Virus record (IMG/VR): IMGVR_UViG_3300001846_000074
Location: 1-28,688 of that record
Length of the DNA: 28,688 bases
Reading direction: 5' to 3' (one strand)
DNA from: a virus
Positions 1-7,992 of the stretch are shown piece by piece; positions within the stretch are counted from its first letter, which is position 1; every line of letters begins with the position of its first letter. A program made the position numbers and the translations under genes. The notes below the pieces were generated by a model. The model was not told the DNA's origin, made no database searches, and saw only the letters and a program-made list of their open reading frames with translations.

Positions 1-166
1 TATCGGTAGCGTTAGTCGTTACATCTGTTTGTACATCCGCCACTGTTCCGCTTAACGACTGTAGCTCTGCAATACGGGCGGAAACTTCAGCAGCAATGTC
101 TGTAGCGTTAGTCGTTATATCTGTTTGCGCCGCAGTTATATTTCCACTGAGTGACTGTATCTCACT
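1..166. repeat. 96-base tandem repeat coding the coiled-coil units
   Basis: Unit 71-166 and a partial second unit 1-70, cut by the window edge. The period is 96 bases (32 codons); for example gtagcgttagtcgtta recurs 96 bases apart. At protein level 16 of 24 comparable residues agree. More copies may follow outside the window. Confidence 0.75.
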
Positions 167-874
167 AATGCGTGTAGCTATCTCACTATCTAAGTCAGAT
201 CGAACAGACGTTACATTACTTGTCGCTTCGGCTACGCTTGCTGTTAGCGTGCTATCGGCGTTTGTTCGGGCTAGTATTTCAGCGGACAAATCACCCGCCA
301 GAATGTCAGTCCCAGCGAGGGCCCCAAAGTTATCGACAAAACTTTGATACAGGTCGTTTTGACTTATCTTTATGCCCGTAGTGCCTGCAGTACCATTAGT
401 ACTATTAAACGGGCCCTCAACTTGTCCAGTCGATACACCGCGTACCCAGTAGTAGTGTGTTGACCCTGGGGCTACCGAGTCTTGAAATATATTCATCGAC
501 GATACGCCGCGCAGGACAGCTTGGCCGATTTGTGGTGAAGTTGACCTCCAGATCTCGAAATTCCCGACTTCTGGTCCTGCGTAATCCCACTCTAGAACGA
601 TTGACTCAAATATGCCTGTCGCTTGTAAGTTAGTCGGCGCAGCAGGTGTACGATATGACAGGTCGTTTTCTCCTGACGCGACGCTTGTTGCAATCGCTTC
701 TACTGACGCTGTAGCGCCAGTACCGGATCGAGCTACAAAACCCTCATCTGTGAACTTCGCAGACTTCGATATCTCCGTTAAGGCATTTTTGATAGCAGCC
801 AAGAACTGAAGCGTTTGTCGATCAGCTGTTTTGGGTACGGGCGGGATGATCGAGTTAAACAGCTTATTAGCCAT
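1..874 (-). CDS. FnIII/coiled-coil tail protein (partial, C-terminus beyond the left edge)
   Basis: 291 residues visible from the ATG at 874 (TAATG overlap with the nozzle-like gene); the frame is still open at the edge. The N-terminal helix (PPVPKTADRQTLQFLAAIKN) begins many phage tail-tip proteins. Residues about 78-156 form a fibronectin type III domain (PAAPTNLQATGIFESIVLEW, ending in H-Y-Y-W-V-R-G-V-S). Then comes a linker (LYQSFVDNFGALAGTDILAG) and, from about 197, an S/T/A-rich coiled-coil region. A 32-residue unit there repeats as far as the edge (IQSLSGNITAAQTDITTNAT, then LQSLSGTVADVQTDVTTNAT). This matches host-specificity J-like/DUF1983-type tail proteins. It probably continues for hundreds of residues beyond the window. 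Confidence 0.8.
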   Translation of the reverse strand, partial: MANKLFNSIIPPVPKTADRQTLQFLAAIKNALTEISKSAKFTDEGFVARSGTGATASVEAIATSVASGENDLSYRTPAAPTNLQATGIFESIVLEWDYAGPEVGNFEIWRSTSPQIGQAVLRGVSSMNIFQDSVAPGSTHYYWVRGVSTGQVEGPFNSTNGTAGTTGIKISQNDLYQSFVDNFGALAGTDILAGDLSAEILARTNADSTLTASVAEATSNVTSVRSDLDSEIATRISEIQSLSGNITAAQTDITTNATDIAAEVSARIAELQSLSGTVADVQTDVTTNATD

Positions 875-2562
875 TAAACCTCCCCTCTCTCCGATGCGAT
901 GGATACGGAGTCAACTCGGTTAGAGTGTTTAATTTCTATCTGAATTATTTGGCCACGAGTTTCCGCAGGTAACCGAAAGGGTTCTGAGTTTGAAACAAGG
1001 CTGTCGAGTATCAGAGTGCCGTCAACGAATATTTTGATCGTAGGCCTACCATCTGCAATTACACGCCCCCACGCGAAGGTCGTGTCTACAGGCATGAAAT
1101 ATTCTTTGCTCACCCAGACCATGCTTCTAGCGCCCCCTGTTCCATAGGTGACTAGCTCATGGTTGTCGCCTTGACCGAATGTGTTCGCTTCAACTAGGTA
1201 CAAGACATCATCTTTAGCTGATACGTGCGCTGCTTTTGCATTTTGGTCGGAGATCAAAAACGGTGCGTCAGGGTTAGCTGGATCATAGATAAAAGATTTT
1301 TGAGTAGAGCCGACCGTGTAGAACCCGAAATAGCGATTTTCAAATACCGTCCCTACGATTGATGACGGGTTGTAACTGGACTGCCACTGCTCTCTGGTAA
1401 TGATTCCGTCTGTTATTAACTGCGCTTGGTTACCCGCAATAGATACCAAGCCATCAGGGGAGGCATAGATAATTTGTCCGCCGAGATTTGCAGCCGATTT
1501 CGCACTTACGCATGACTGATTAACATCGAGTTTAGACAATCCCATAGCTTCTGGGACATCTCCTACAGCTACATATGGCTGGGTCTCAGTTAAGATAACA
1601 AGGCCAAACGGTGAGTCTTGAATCGTTACAACGTTCGATTCTGTGACCAGCGAGTTGTTGGGATTCCATGCGTGAGGCAGGTACGGCTCGCTAAAACAAA
1701 CTGTGCGGCCTGCGAAACTTGCTAAAAAACCTCCAGACATCAAGACGGTTTTTTGTAATGGTCCATCTGGGGCATATGACAGATCGTCGTCTAGAGGACG
1801 AAACCAATTTGTTGACGGTAATACTTCACCAAGCTGAGAGTCAGCTGTAATGTCTGAATAACTGCTAGTCGCATAAGGCACTTCATCGACAAAGAGGAAT
1901 TCGGTTCCTGTATTACCTGTTGCGGTTCTGTATATACGTTTAAGCGCCCCCGCACCAAACGCGTAGTTGCCTTGCGCTTCAACATCAATAGTTACAACGC
2001 GTTTTTGTCCTTCTAAATACGAGACTAGTGCCGATGGTTTTGAAGGCGGGCCCTCCTCACCAAATTCGGTAACTAACGTATAAACGTAAGACGTTGTAAT
2101 TTCTGAAGCGTCATCGTCTGCATCGCCGCTTACCGCGACTGTGGGGGTAAATACTACGCCCCCTGTATTCGGCGCGGGTACCCCCAATCGATACGTGTTA
2201 ACGGGGAAGTTAGCTTGTTGGTAGAGAAACCCCTGCCCGTAGTCTTGTAAAGCAATATCGAATGCAGAGTATCGTGGAAAGTCCCCACCAAATAAGTAGA
2301 TACGTTTGTGTACATCGTTTACTACTGGAGACTCGATAAAGGACTCGTTGTTGGTGGATGTCAGCCAATACTGATCGAGCCATTTGTAAACCGAGTTAGT
2401 CTGGCCACTGACAAGATCAATTGTTGTTGGGTATTTTTCTGGTTCGAGCGATGTTGCTTCTATGCGAACGTTGTTCGCAGTGACAGCTGCTCCGTCAGCC
2501 AGTTTGATCGGCGATACAGCAGGCGCTATCCCCTTGAACTGGTCGATGCGTATCGAGGCCAT
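874..2562 (-). CDS. Tail nozzle / stabilisation-like virion protein (P22 gp10-type)
   Basis: 562 residues, almost wholly beta strand. The start FKGIAPAVSPIKLADGAAVT, then ANNVRIEATSLEPEKYP, is the opening of a widespread podovirus family placed at the tail nozzle beneath the connector rings. Repeated blade-like pieces follow: TSYVYTLVTEFGEEGPPSKP (an FnIII-like strand set), KTVLMSGGFLASFAGRTVCF, IIYASPDGLVSIAGNQAQLI and YFGFYTVGSTQKSFIYDPAN. A beta-propeller-type fold is inferred. The gene begins directly after the endolysin stop, so this virion gene lies downstream of the lysis cassette. Its TAA overlaps the next ATG. Confidence in a virion role is high, in the exact equivalence moderate. 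Confidence 0.75.
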   Translation of the reverse strand: MASIRIDQFKGIAPAVSPIKLADGAAVTANNVRIEATSLEPEKYPTTIDLVSGQTNSVYKWLDQYWLTSTNNESFIESPVVNDVHKRIYLFGGDFPRYSAFDIALQDYGQGFLYQQANFPVNTYRLGVPAPNTGGVVFTPTVAVSGDADDDASEITTSYVYTLVTEFGEEGPPSKPSALVSYLEGQKRVVTIDVEAQGNYAFGAGALKRIYRTATGNTGTEFLFVDEVPYATSSYSDITADSQLGEVLPSTNWFRPLDDDLSYAPDGPLQKTVLMSGGFLASFAGRTVCFSEPYLPHAWNPNNSLVTESNVVTIQDSPFGLVILTETQPYVAVGDVPEAMGLSKLDVNQSCVSAKSAANLGGQIIYASPDGLVSIAGNQAQLITDGIITREQWQSSYNPSSIVGTVFENRYFGFYTVGSTQKSFIYDPANPDAPFLISDQNAKAAHVSAKDDVLYLVEANTFGQGDNHELVTYGTGGARSMVWVSKEYFMPVDTTFAWGRVIADGRPTIKIFVDGTLILDSLVSNSEPFRLPAETRGQIIQIEIKHSNRVDSVSIASERGEV

Positions 2563-2940
2563 TTAATAGCTCCATATCCAAGGACGCGGAAAATGATCGT
2601 CACCACCTAAGTTGTCAACGTGAATAAAACGTGTGCCTATATGCCCTTTCTGGGCAACGCCAATACCTGTGAAGCCGATCTCTTGTGCTAGCTTGATGAT
2701 CTCGTAAGCGGCGTCGCCGTGGAGGCCGAGGTCGGCGGCGGCTCCCGTGGTGTGTGCTCCTGCTTTTTTCTTTACTTTTTCAATGTTGTGCTCGGGGCAC
2801 CTGTAGCCAGAAGTAATCTTCAGCGGCTTGCCGTACAGCTCGCGAAGTTGATCCAGCATCGCCATGAAGTCGTCATCCATCTTGCACTCACCGCAGTGCG
2901 TGCATGCCATTTCTTCTTCCGTAAAATATTTCCAGCTCAT
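2563..2940 (-). CDS. Endolysin, M15 family peptidase
   Basis: 125 residues from the ATG at 2940, chosen because it has a GAGG ribosome site eight bases upstream and an ATGA overlap with the previous gene. A longer frame starting at 3012 would cover the membrane helix of the upstream gene. The enzyme cuts peptide cross-links of peptidoglycan. Zinc ligands are visible in numbering from this start: H63 and D70 in GAHTTGAAADLGLHG and H107 in RFIHVD, giving the H-x6-D ... H pattern of M15 D-Ala-D-Ala peptidases. KITSGYRCPEHN (41-52) is the usual pre-motif, and the N-terminal F-x-x-x-E-M-A-C-T-H-C-G is common in phage members. No signal peptide; export would need the holin. Confidence 0.92.
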   Translation of the reverse strand: MSWKYFTEEEMACTHCGECKMDDDFMAMLDQLRELYGKPLKITSGYRCPEHNIEKVKKKAGAHTTGAAADLGLHGDAAYEIIKLAQEIGFTGIGVAQKGHIGTRFIHVDNLGGDDHFPRPWIWSY

Positions 2941-3218
2941 GTAAAATACCTCAAAGCTGACGCAGCGCATATAGCCGACAAAACAGCCGTAAAGACTGTT
3001 TTTATGACCCATTGGTTGCCTTTGTGCGCTTGTTCATTTGCTTGTGCCATTGACTTTAAGCACTTCATATCTGACTCAACGTTTTCAAGGCGTGCATCTA
3101 ACCGATTCGCGAAATCCATAATCGCCAAAACGCGCTCCTCTGTGCGGGCTATTCGCTCGATTGCGTCGCCTATCTTGTCTAAACGCGCTTCGATTCGTTG
3201 GAGTCGTGGATCTTCCAT
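2937..3218 (-). CDS. XhlA-like coiled-coil protein with C-terminal membrane helix
   Basis: 93 residues. Residues 1-55 form a charged coiled coil (LQRIEARLDKIGDAIERIAR), and residues 70-90 (WVIKTVFTAVLSAICAASAL) form one membrane helix ending in a short RYFT tail. This is the layout of haemolysin XhlA-type proteins that assist holins in phage lysis cassettes; an antiholin or inner-membrane spanin part is the alternative. It lies between the holin and the endolysin, and its TGA overlaps the endolysin ATG (ATGA). No separate Rz/Rz1 spanin pair is visible in the window. Confidence 0.75.
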   Translation of the reverse strand: MEDPRLQRIEARLDKIGDAIERIARTEERVLAIMDFANRLDARLENVESDMKCLKSMAQANEQAHKGNQWVIKTVFTAVLSAICAASALRYFT

Positions 3219-3225
3219 CGCTGAG

Positions 3226-3234
3226 TCCTATATT
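3226..3234 (-). promoter_or_regulatory. AATATAGGA translation-initiation element, XhlA-like gene
   Basis: Third copy of AATATAGGA at the same seven-base distance from the ATG. Ten more bases just upstream (TATCAGTACC, 3238-3247) are also shared with the leader of the gene at 10210, so the similarity exceeds a plain ribosome site. Confidence 0.6.
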
Positions 3235-3255
3235 AGCGGTACTGATATTTTACAA

Positions 3256-3618
3256 CTATTTTTTGAGCATGTCCTTGACCTTGAGCCCAAAACTTGCGAG
3301 CACCGCCGCGTATAAGAGAAATTGATAGTATTCAGGCAGGTCCGCTAGGGTCGCGAAAGCCTTCTGCACTCGATCGATGATCTCTGGGTTATCGACCGCA
3401 ACGCCGTAGCCGATGAACCACAACGGCGATGTTAGCACCAAAATTAGATATTCATCCTTCCAGCTTGATGCTGTTGCATCAGCCATGCGAGCTTCCCAGT
3501 CAGCGTCAGTACGTAGCTTCTCTAGCTTGACCTCTTGCTTAACTTTCTGCTCTTCGACTTTACCTTTGACCCAGCTACCAGCAATTTCGGTGATGGGACC
3601 TATCAATGCCTGCCACAT
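3256..3618 (-). CDS. Putative holin (GTA 3TM-holin-like)
   Basis: 120 residues. Layout: a short N-terminal hydrophobic or amphipathic helix (3-16), a charged helical linker (EEQKVKQEVKLEKLRTDADW), then two membrane segments at about 56-74 (EYLILVLTSPLWFIGYGVAV) and 97-113 (YYQFLLYAAVLASFGLKV) joined by a loop ending LPEYYQ. The proline-tryptophan first helix, the LPEYYQ loop and a glycine-lysine end match the holins of the gene-transfer-agent 3TM type. It lies immediately before a membrane coiled-coil protein and an M15 endolysin, so a lysis-timing role is well supported by context. AAGGG ribosome site eight bases before the ATG. Confidence 0.75.
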   Translation of the reverse strand: MWQALIGPITEIAGSWVKGKVEEQKVKQEVKLEKLRTDADWEARMADATASSWKDEYLILVLTSPLWFIGYGVAVDNPEIIDRVQKAFATLADLPEYYQFLLYAAVLASFGLKVKDMLKK

Positions 3619-3645
3619 ATAAAATACCCTTACTGTAAATGATAC

Positions 3646-4758
3646 TTACAAAAATACTGTCTGCTTACCTGGATAATTGACTAACCCTAAAACGTCAGGG
3701 CGGTAGCCGTCAGGCCAGATGATGTCGTATTGAGACATATCTTCAGCAGGCGCGTCGGGATCAGGGTTCGGCCACACATAAGTGCGGACGTTGAGTCTGG
3801 GTACTTCGATCTCGTGCATCTGACCGGATGCCTCACGCTCGTCATACTTCTCGCATAATTTTTTCATCCAAAGATACCAGCCGTAGTCTTGGCCCACATA
3901 ATGACCTTCTTCGTCATGGTCTCTCGCTTGATCAATGACCCCATAGACTCTCTGGTCATACACATATGTCGGATAACGATCAAACAGATGGCGTAACTGG
4001 AGATTGCCATTCACCCATGCATCTTTGTACGTGAGATAAAGGAGTGTGTCCTCTCCGCACATGAACTCAGTATCATATCTGTACCCATCGGCAGCCGCCC
4101 GTGAGAAAAACACGAGGCGTAAGTGCGTCTCATAGTTACTGATATACCGATAACAGTGATTTACCCAACGTGAGTGAACTGAGGATAACGTGTAAGAGTG
4201 TTCTGTTTCGTTTTTGGCGACTAACACGCCTGCCCTAGCGTCTTCCCACCACTGGCGGGATTGTAAGAAGCTACGGGTGCCATAACCTAAGATCGCGTCT
4301 GGGTTATCTGTATATTTCACGCCGAGGGTTGGTTCTGGAGGCGCTCCAGGCTCTCCATTGCCTGGCAAATCGCCGCCGTACCCATAATCGCGCCAAATAC
4401 CAAACTGATACTCAAGCGCTAAAACGTCTGGAGGATTGTTAGAGTTAGCTAATTGCTGATAAGTCCAGACCCCGTGCGGCGTAAGGAAGTCGTCACCGTC
4501 AACTAACACAAAATAATCATAGGCTGACTGCTGGAATAGCTCCATGACAGAGTTCTTGCCTTGGGACGGGGTGCCGTTTGACTCAGTAATGACGTAGTCA
4601 ATTCCCTCGTTCGCACAATACTGCGACGCCTCTGCCTCAAACGACTCATCAAGGGTATTGATCACTATAGTCATCTGATCCAAAGGGATCGCTCTCTGGT
4701 GCCTCTTCAGCGCCTTAATATTGCGACAACAGAGTACATAAAACCGGAGCCCAGACAT
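3646..4758 (-). CDS. GT-A fold glycosyltransferase
   Basis: 370 residues. The N-terminal part has a Rossmann-like start (LRFYVLCCRNIKALKRHQRA), then a strand IDYVITESNGTPSQGKN in which the N-G-x-P-S-Q-G-K-N element is typical for nucleotide-sugar binding. The strand DYFVLVDGDDFLTPHGV follows, where D87-G88-D89-D90 is the DxD metal/nucleotide motif of GT2-like enzymes. The C-terminal part is unusually rich in W, Y and H (QDYGWYLWMKKLCEKYDERE) and may set acceptor specificity. It is co-translated with the fibre-chaperone gene (TAATG) and followed by the lysis genes. Possible substrates are the fibre proteins, host surface polysaccharide or phage DNA bases; sequence does not decide. Enzyme class is well supported. 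Confidence 0.8.
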   Translation of the reverse strand: MSGLRFYVLCCRNIKALKRHQRAIPLDQMTIVINTLDESFEAEASQYCANEGIDYVITESNGTPSQGKNSVMELFQQSAYDYFVLVDGDDFLTPHGVWTYQQLANSNNPPDVLALEYQFGIWRDYGYGGDLPGNGEPGAPPEPTLGVKYTDNPDAILGYGTRSFLQSRQWWEDARAGVLVAKNETEHSYTLSSVHSRWVNHCYRYISNYETHLRLVFFSRAAADGYRYDTEFMCGEDTLLYLTYKDAWVNGNLQLRHLFDRYPTYVYDQRVYGVIDQARDHDEEGHYVGQDYGWYLWMKKLCEKYDEREASGQMHEIEVPRLNVRTYVWPNPDPDAPAEDMSQYDIIWPDGYRPDVLGLVNYPGKQTVFL

Positions 4759-5294
4759 TACTCAACGGGCCTCATTGGCCACTGCACATCCATCGGGAAT
4801 CCTTCTTGCTGTGGTAGATCGCGCAACGCCTGACGATAAGCAATCATTTCCTGTGATGGGTTACGATCCGAAACCATCTCCATATCAGTGATACTAAGCA
4901 GTTTGTTACGTTGATCGCGGATCTTTCCAGCAATCTCTTCCTCGGAAAGGTCGCGCACTATATAGCTGTAGGTGATGGTTGTATCAGTCTCAGCGGCTTG
5001 GCGAACCAAAGTTTGTGTCACTGGGTTGAGCTCAGGGACCTGTTCATAGATGCGGTCCTTAATTTCTCCAGAGTCATTTTCTAATACGACCGCCTCGGCC
5101 TGATCCATCGTTGACCAGTACTGCGTGGCTTGCTCGATATTATGTTCTGCCATCGCCTCGTTGCGGATGTTCTCCTCGGTCCACTCTCCAGCAATATAAG
5201 AGCGAACAAAGTAGTCAGGCTTACCTTCCTTCGAGTAGCGCACCTGAACCATCTTATTCCCAGACTCGTATCTAAGAATTTTAAAATCAATCAT
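4758..5294 (-). CDS. Tail (fibre) assembly chaperone-like protein
   Basis: 178 residues. The last 60 residues hold the pattern of phage tail-assembly chaperones encoded behind fibre genes: EEIAGKIRDQRNKLLSITDM, then an acidic residue-rich spacer, EMIAYRQALRDLPQQEGFP, and a closing V-Q-W-P-M-R-P. The N-terminal 115 residues are charged with beta and helical parts (IDFKILRYESGNKMVQVRYS). Such chaperones fold or trimerise fibre tips and are normally absent from the virion. An AGGA ribosome site precedes the ATG and the stop TAA shares its last base with the ATG of the glycosyltransferase gene (TAATG). Confidence 0.75.
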   Translation of the reverse strand: MIDFKILRYESGNKMVQVRYSKEGKPDYFVRSYIAGEWTEENIRNEAMAEHNIEQATQYWSTMDQAEAVVLENDSGEIKDRIYEQVPELNPVTQTLVRQAAETDTTITYSYIVRDLSEEEIAGKIRDQRNKLLSITDMEMVSDRNPSQEMIAYRQALRDLPQQEGFPMDVQWPMRPVE

Positions 5295-5306
5295 GTCGAT
5301 TTCCTG

Positions 5307-6020
5307 TTAAAAATTGACTGTTACGTTAAAATTAGTTGTAGCGCCCGTGGCAAGCGCGACATCAGCGGAGGTAAACATGTTCGCCGCTAGACTCCCAGCG
5401 TCGTAGTTGTATCCATTTGCGGCAGTTGATATCTCATCCGACCAAGCCCATGTTCTGACAGTCGTACTTAATCGATTAGATGATTTCGTATAAAACTGAG
5501 AAGAGCTTGATGACAGTGTCGTCGATTGACTGTACCCAGCGCTGTTTATGTAAGTGAACACAAGGTTGCTGAATGCGCTTTGAAGGTTTGGCCCATCCTT
5601 AACCGCAAACTGTATCCACTCAGCATACGTTGTTGTGTTTGGATATTTCTCAGCAGTAATTTGTGACACCGTCGCGCCGCTGAATACAGAGGTTGAGTTC
5701 GTACAGGTCCCAAAACCAGATGAGTATCCAGTGACAGACTCTGGATAGTAAAAATCATTAGCGCCAGCCAGACCATATCCGACTCGGCGTTGTACATAAG
5801 TTCCACTCGTCGGTGAAGCAGCGGCGTCTTCTCCTACTGAGAATGTGAGTGTTACGGAAGTAGCCGCTGAAGCACCATAGAAGTCCGAGATATCAATTGA
5901 ACCGGACGAAGGGATTCCGGTCGCAACACCATAGTACTCAGACAGACCGTGCGGTATTGTTCCTCCGAACTCGGTCACGATGTCCATGATCGAGATCGCC
6001 CCGCTTGTCTGCAGCGCCAT
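5307..6020 (-). CDS. Fibre-tip or adhesin-like tail protein
   Basis: 237 residues. The first 50 carry a module repeated across phage tail proteins: LQTSGAISIMDIVTEFGG, then LSEYYGVATGIPSSGSIDIS and DFYGA. The module is thought to fold onto or link to a fibre. The rest is a serine-, threonine- and tyrosine-rich beta domain with no repeats, ending in a strand TTNFNVTVNF, and is a candidate receptor-binding tip. TAATG overlap with the preceding collagen-like fibre gene suggests the two proteins are made together and may form one appendage. The role is inferred from the N-terminal module and synteny. Confidence 0.7.
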   Translation of the reverse strand: MALQTSGAISIMDIVTEFGGTIPHGLSEYYGVATGIPSSGSIDISDFYGASAATSVTLTFSVGEDAAASPTSGTYVQRRVGYGLAGANDFYYPESVTGYSSGFGTCTNSTSVFSGATVSQITAEKYPNTTTYAEWIQFAVKDGPNLQSAFSNLVFTYINSAGYSQSTTLSSSSSQFYTKSSNRLSTTVRTWAWSDEISTAANGYNYDAGSLAANMFTSADVALATGATTNFNVTVNF

Positions 6021-7972
6021 TATTCGTACGCCTGTAGTTTTATGACTTGATTCTTGAGGTCGTCGATCTGAGCCTGTTGCTCCTTGATCGCCTCGATCAG
6101 GACCCCGACGATGTTGCCGTAGGCGACAGACTTGTACTCACCATCGTCTGAGACGACCTCGGGCAGCACTGTCTCGATCTCCTGTGCGATCACACCAATC
6201 GACTGCTTGTCGTCCTTGACGTAACTCACACCACGCAGCTGATTGACCTTGTCCATGGCGTTATCGATAGTCTTAATGTCTGATTTCAGGCGCTCGTCTG
6301 AGTACGCCGTTACGTCACCTGATGCGGTGAGCGAACCCGATACCTGAACCCCTCCAGACCATGTGTACAATTTATACGATCCGTTGTAGTAGAGGTACAC
6401 AGAGGCATCATCAGCGCAGTAAATGCTGTTTTCTCCCGACTTCGCTTGAATGTAGATATTCGAGCCGATGTCGGACACCGTGTTGGCTCGAATATACAAG
6501 TGGCCTTGCGTGTCAATATAGTTCACGGCGTTTGAACTATTGTGATAGAGCTTCATGTCGGCATCGTTACCGAGCCGAACCTGGTAGTTATCCTGCCATT
6601 CGGTATTACCGGAAATATTTGCATTAACAACGGTCGCATCACTACCAGCAGGGCCTTGCGGGCCTTGCGCCCCAGTCGCTCCGGTATCACCTGTATCTCC
6701 CTTCGGCCCCTGCGGGCCTTGAGAGCCAGTATTACCTTGTGGGCCTTGAGGACCAGTATTACCTTGTGGCCCCTGCGGTCCTTGAGGGCCTGTCGGTCCT
6801 TGCGGTCCTGTCGGTCCTTGCTGTCCTTGCTGACCTTGGGTGCCAACTGGGCCTCGCTCGGCCATCGGTCCGAAATTTATGAAGGTGGTCTGCGGTCCAG
6901 TGCCTACTGAATAAAATGATGAGTCGAAATGAAACTTTCTGCCTGATGTCGTGGTAGTGGTCCGCTTGAGGCTACCATCGACATAATAACGAATAGCGTA
7001 GTTATCGTATGTAATGGTGAATACAGAATATTGAGTGTAGGTCCCAAAATCCCCTTGATTAGCGCCGCTCTCGTATATACGTACGTTGCCGTTAGATAGA
7101 GCGTAAAAAGCATAGTCGATTCCAGTGTAACTGCTTCCACTCGGCGACTCATTGATGCCAATCATTATTGGCAAATTAGTTTGCGCTAAACGAAACGATA
7201 CGTAACAACCATTGCGATAAGATGTTCCAGACCGTACTTCAGCGTTCCAATCGTTATTGCCACTATACTTGGTGATAAGGTGACCCGTTGCATCGACTGA
7301 TATGTTGTCACCAGTTGTCACTAGATACAGATGCGTGTTCGAATTACCAGCGTTTCCTACATCGCCTTTATCGCCTTTATCACCTTTATCGCCTTTATCG
7401 CCTTGCGGGCCTTGAACACCTTGAGGACCCTGGTTCCCTTGGAGCCCTTGGTCACCTTGTGGACCTTGTGGACCTTGTGGACCTTGTGGACCTTGCGGAC
7501 CAGTATCACCAACAGGGCCTTGAATGCCTTGATCACCTTGTGGGCCGGTATCGCCAGTATCGCCTTTGTCGCCTTTCAACCCCTGCTCACCTTGTGGACC
7601 TTGTGGGCCGGTATCGCCAGTATCGCCTTTAGGGATAGTTAAGGTATTGGTACTTGAGTTCCACGCGACGCTTGAACCAGCCGCACCAGTAGCCGTTTGC
7701 AGAGTCGAGGCTTCTAATACGTTAGCGTATGAAAGAGTCTCATTACCTAGTTTAAGAAACTGCCCAGCTGAACCGCTAGCGTTAATCTGAGAAGGCCCAA
7801 TAGTATTGGCCCCAATGGCAATTTGGTTATACGTACCAGATAAAGCGCCGCCAAACTGTGTGTCGTTTTTTAGCGTAGTACCTAGCTCGGTATTCAAAGC
7901 AGTCAGGTTACCGTCCATCTCCTCGTTAGTGAGGCCGGTATCCTTACTGCTTCTGAGCGTTATATTTGCCAT
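6020..7972 (-). CDS. Collagen-like tail fibre with C-terminal S74 self-cleaving chaperone
   Basis: 650-residue trimeric fibre. The N-terminal part (1-115) is a small-residue-rich attachment region. Two Gly-X-Y collagen-like rods (about 116-207 and 374-443, mostly GPQ, GDT, GDK triplets) flank a globular beta domain (about 215-370) that could bind receptor. A second beta region with [20 protein letters not shown] (473-492) follows. The end is an intramolecular chaperone of the endosialidase type (peptidase S74): [10 protein letters not shown] begins at S558, GVIAQE lies at 593-598, and a closing coiled coil [19 protein letters not shown] completes it. In this family the chaperone cuts itself off just before the serine of the S-D-x-R motif, which would release a 557-residue mature fibre. 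Likely a host-recognition determinant. Confidence 0.92.
   Translation of the reverse strand: MANITLRSSKDTGLTNEEMDGNLTALNTELGTTLKNDTQFGGALSGTYNQIAIGANTIGPSQINASGSAGQFLKLGNETLSYANVLEASTLQTATGAAGSSVAWNSSTNTLTIPKGDTGDTGPQGPQGEQGLKGDKGDTGDTGPQGDQGIQGPVGDTGPQGPQGPQGPQGPQGDQGLQGNQGPQGVQGPQGDKGDKGDKGDKGDVGNAGNSNTHLYLVTTGDNISVDATGHLITKYSGNNDWNAEVRSGTSYRNGCYVSFRLAQTNLPIMIGINESPSGSSYTGIDYAFYALSNGNVRIYESGANQGDFGTYTQYSVFTITYDNYAIRYYVDGSLKRTTTTTSGRKFHFDSSFYSVGTGPQTTFINFGPMAERGPVGTQGQQGQQGPTGPQGPTGPQGPQGPQGNTGPQGPQGNTGSQGPQGPKGDTGDTGATGAQGPQGPAGSDATVVNANISGNTEWQDNYQVRLGNDADMKLYHNSSNAVNYIDTQGHLYIRANTVSDIGSNIYIQAKSGENSIYCADDASVYLYYNGSYKLYTWSGGVQVSGSLTASGDVTAYSDERLKSDIKTIDNAMDKVNQLRGVSYVKDDKQSIGVIAQEIETVLPEVVSDDGEYKSVAYGNIVGVLIEAIKEQQAQIDDLKNQVIKLQAYE
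7361..7404. repeat. Second nine-base tandem repeat in the collagen region
   Basis: Almost five copies of atcgccttt (plus strand; the third has one change), encoding the G-D-K triplets at about residues 191-203. Same slippage potential as the other tract. Confidence 0.8.
7454..7498. repeat. Nine-base tandem repeat inside the collagen region
   Basis: Five adjacent copies of accttgtgg (plus strand), the last with one change (accttgcgg). They encode consecutive Gly-Pro-Gln triplets. Nearly identical codons make this a likely site of slippage and length change in the fibre rod. Confidence 0.85.
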
Positions 7973-7992
7973 GATATTGGGGCCTCTACACG

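Noticed and set aside
2941-3012. Upstream ATG giving a 149-residue endolysin
   Set aside because: The added 24 residues come from out-of-frame reading of the upstream membrane helix; the ATG at 2940 has a GAGG ribosome site and ATGA overlap.
3238-3275. Promoter before the XhlA-like gene (AGGACA-17-TAAAAT)
   Set aside because: Both hexamers are imperfect and it lies in the holin coding end; only the AATATAGGA and TATCAGTACC similarities were kept.
2719-3315. Long plus-strand ORF (198 codons) across the lysis genes
   Set aside because: It is antisense to three convincing minus-strand genes with ribosome sites and known motifs, has no ribosome site or family pattern, and all neighbours lie on the minus strand.
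7288-7642. Two plus-strand ORFs opposite the collagen repeats
   Set aside because: They come from the repetitive GGN-rich coding sequence read backwards; the protein is a low-complexity L/R/Y string.
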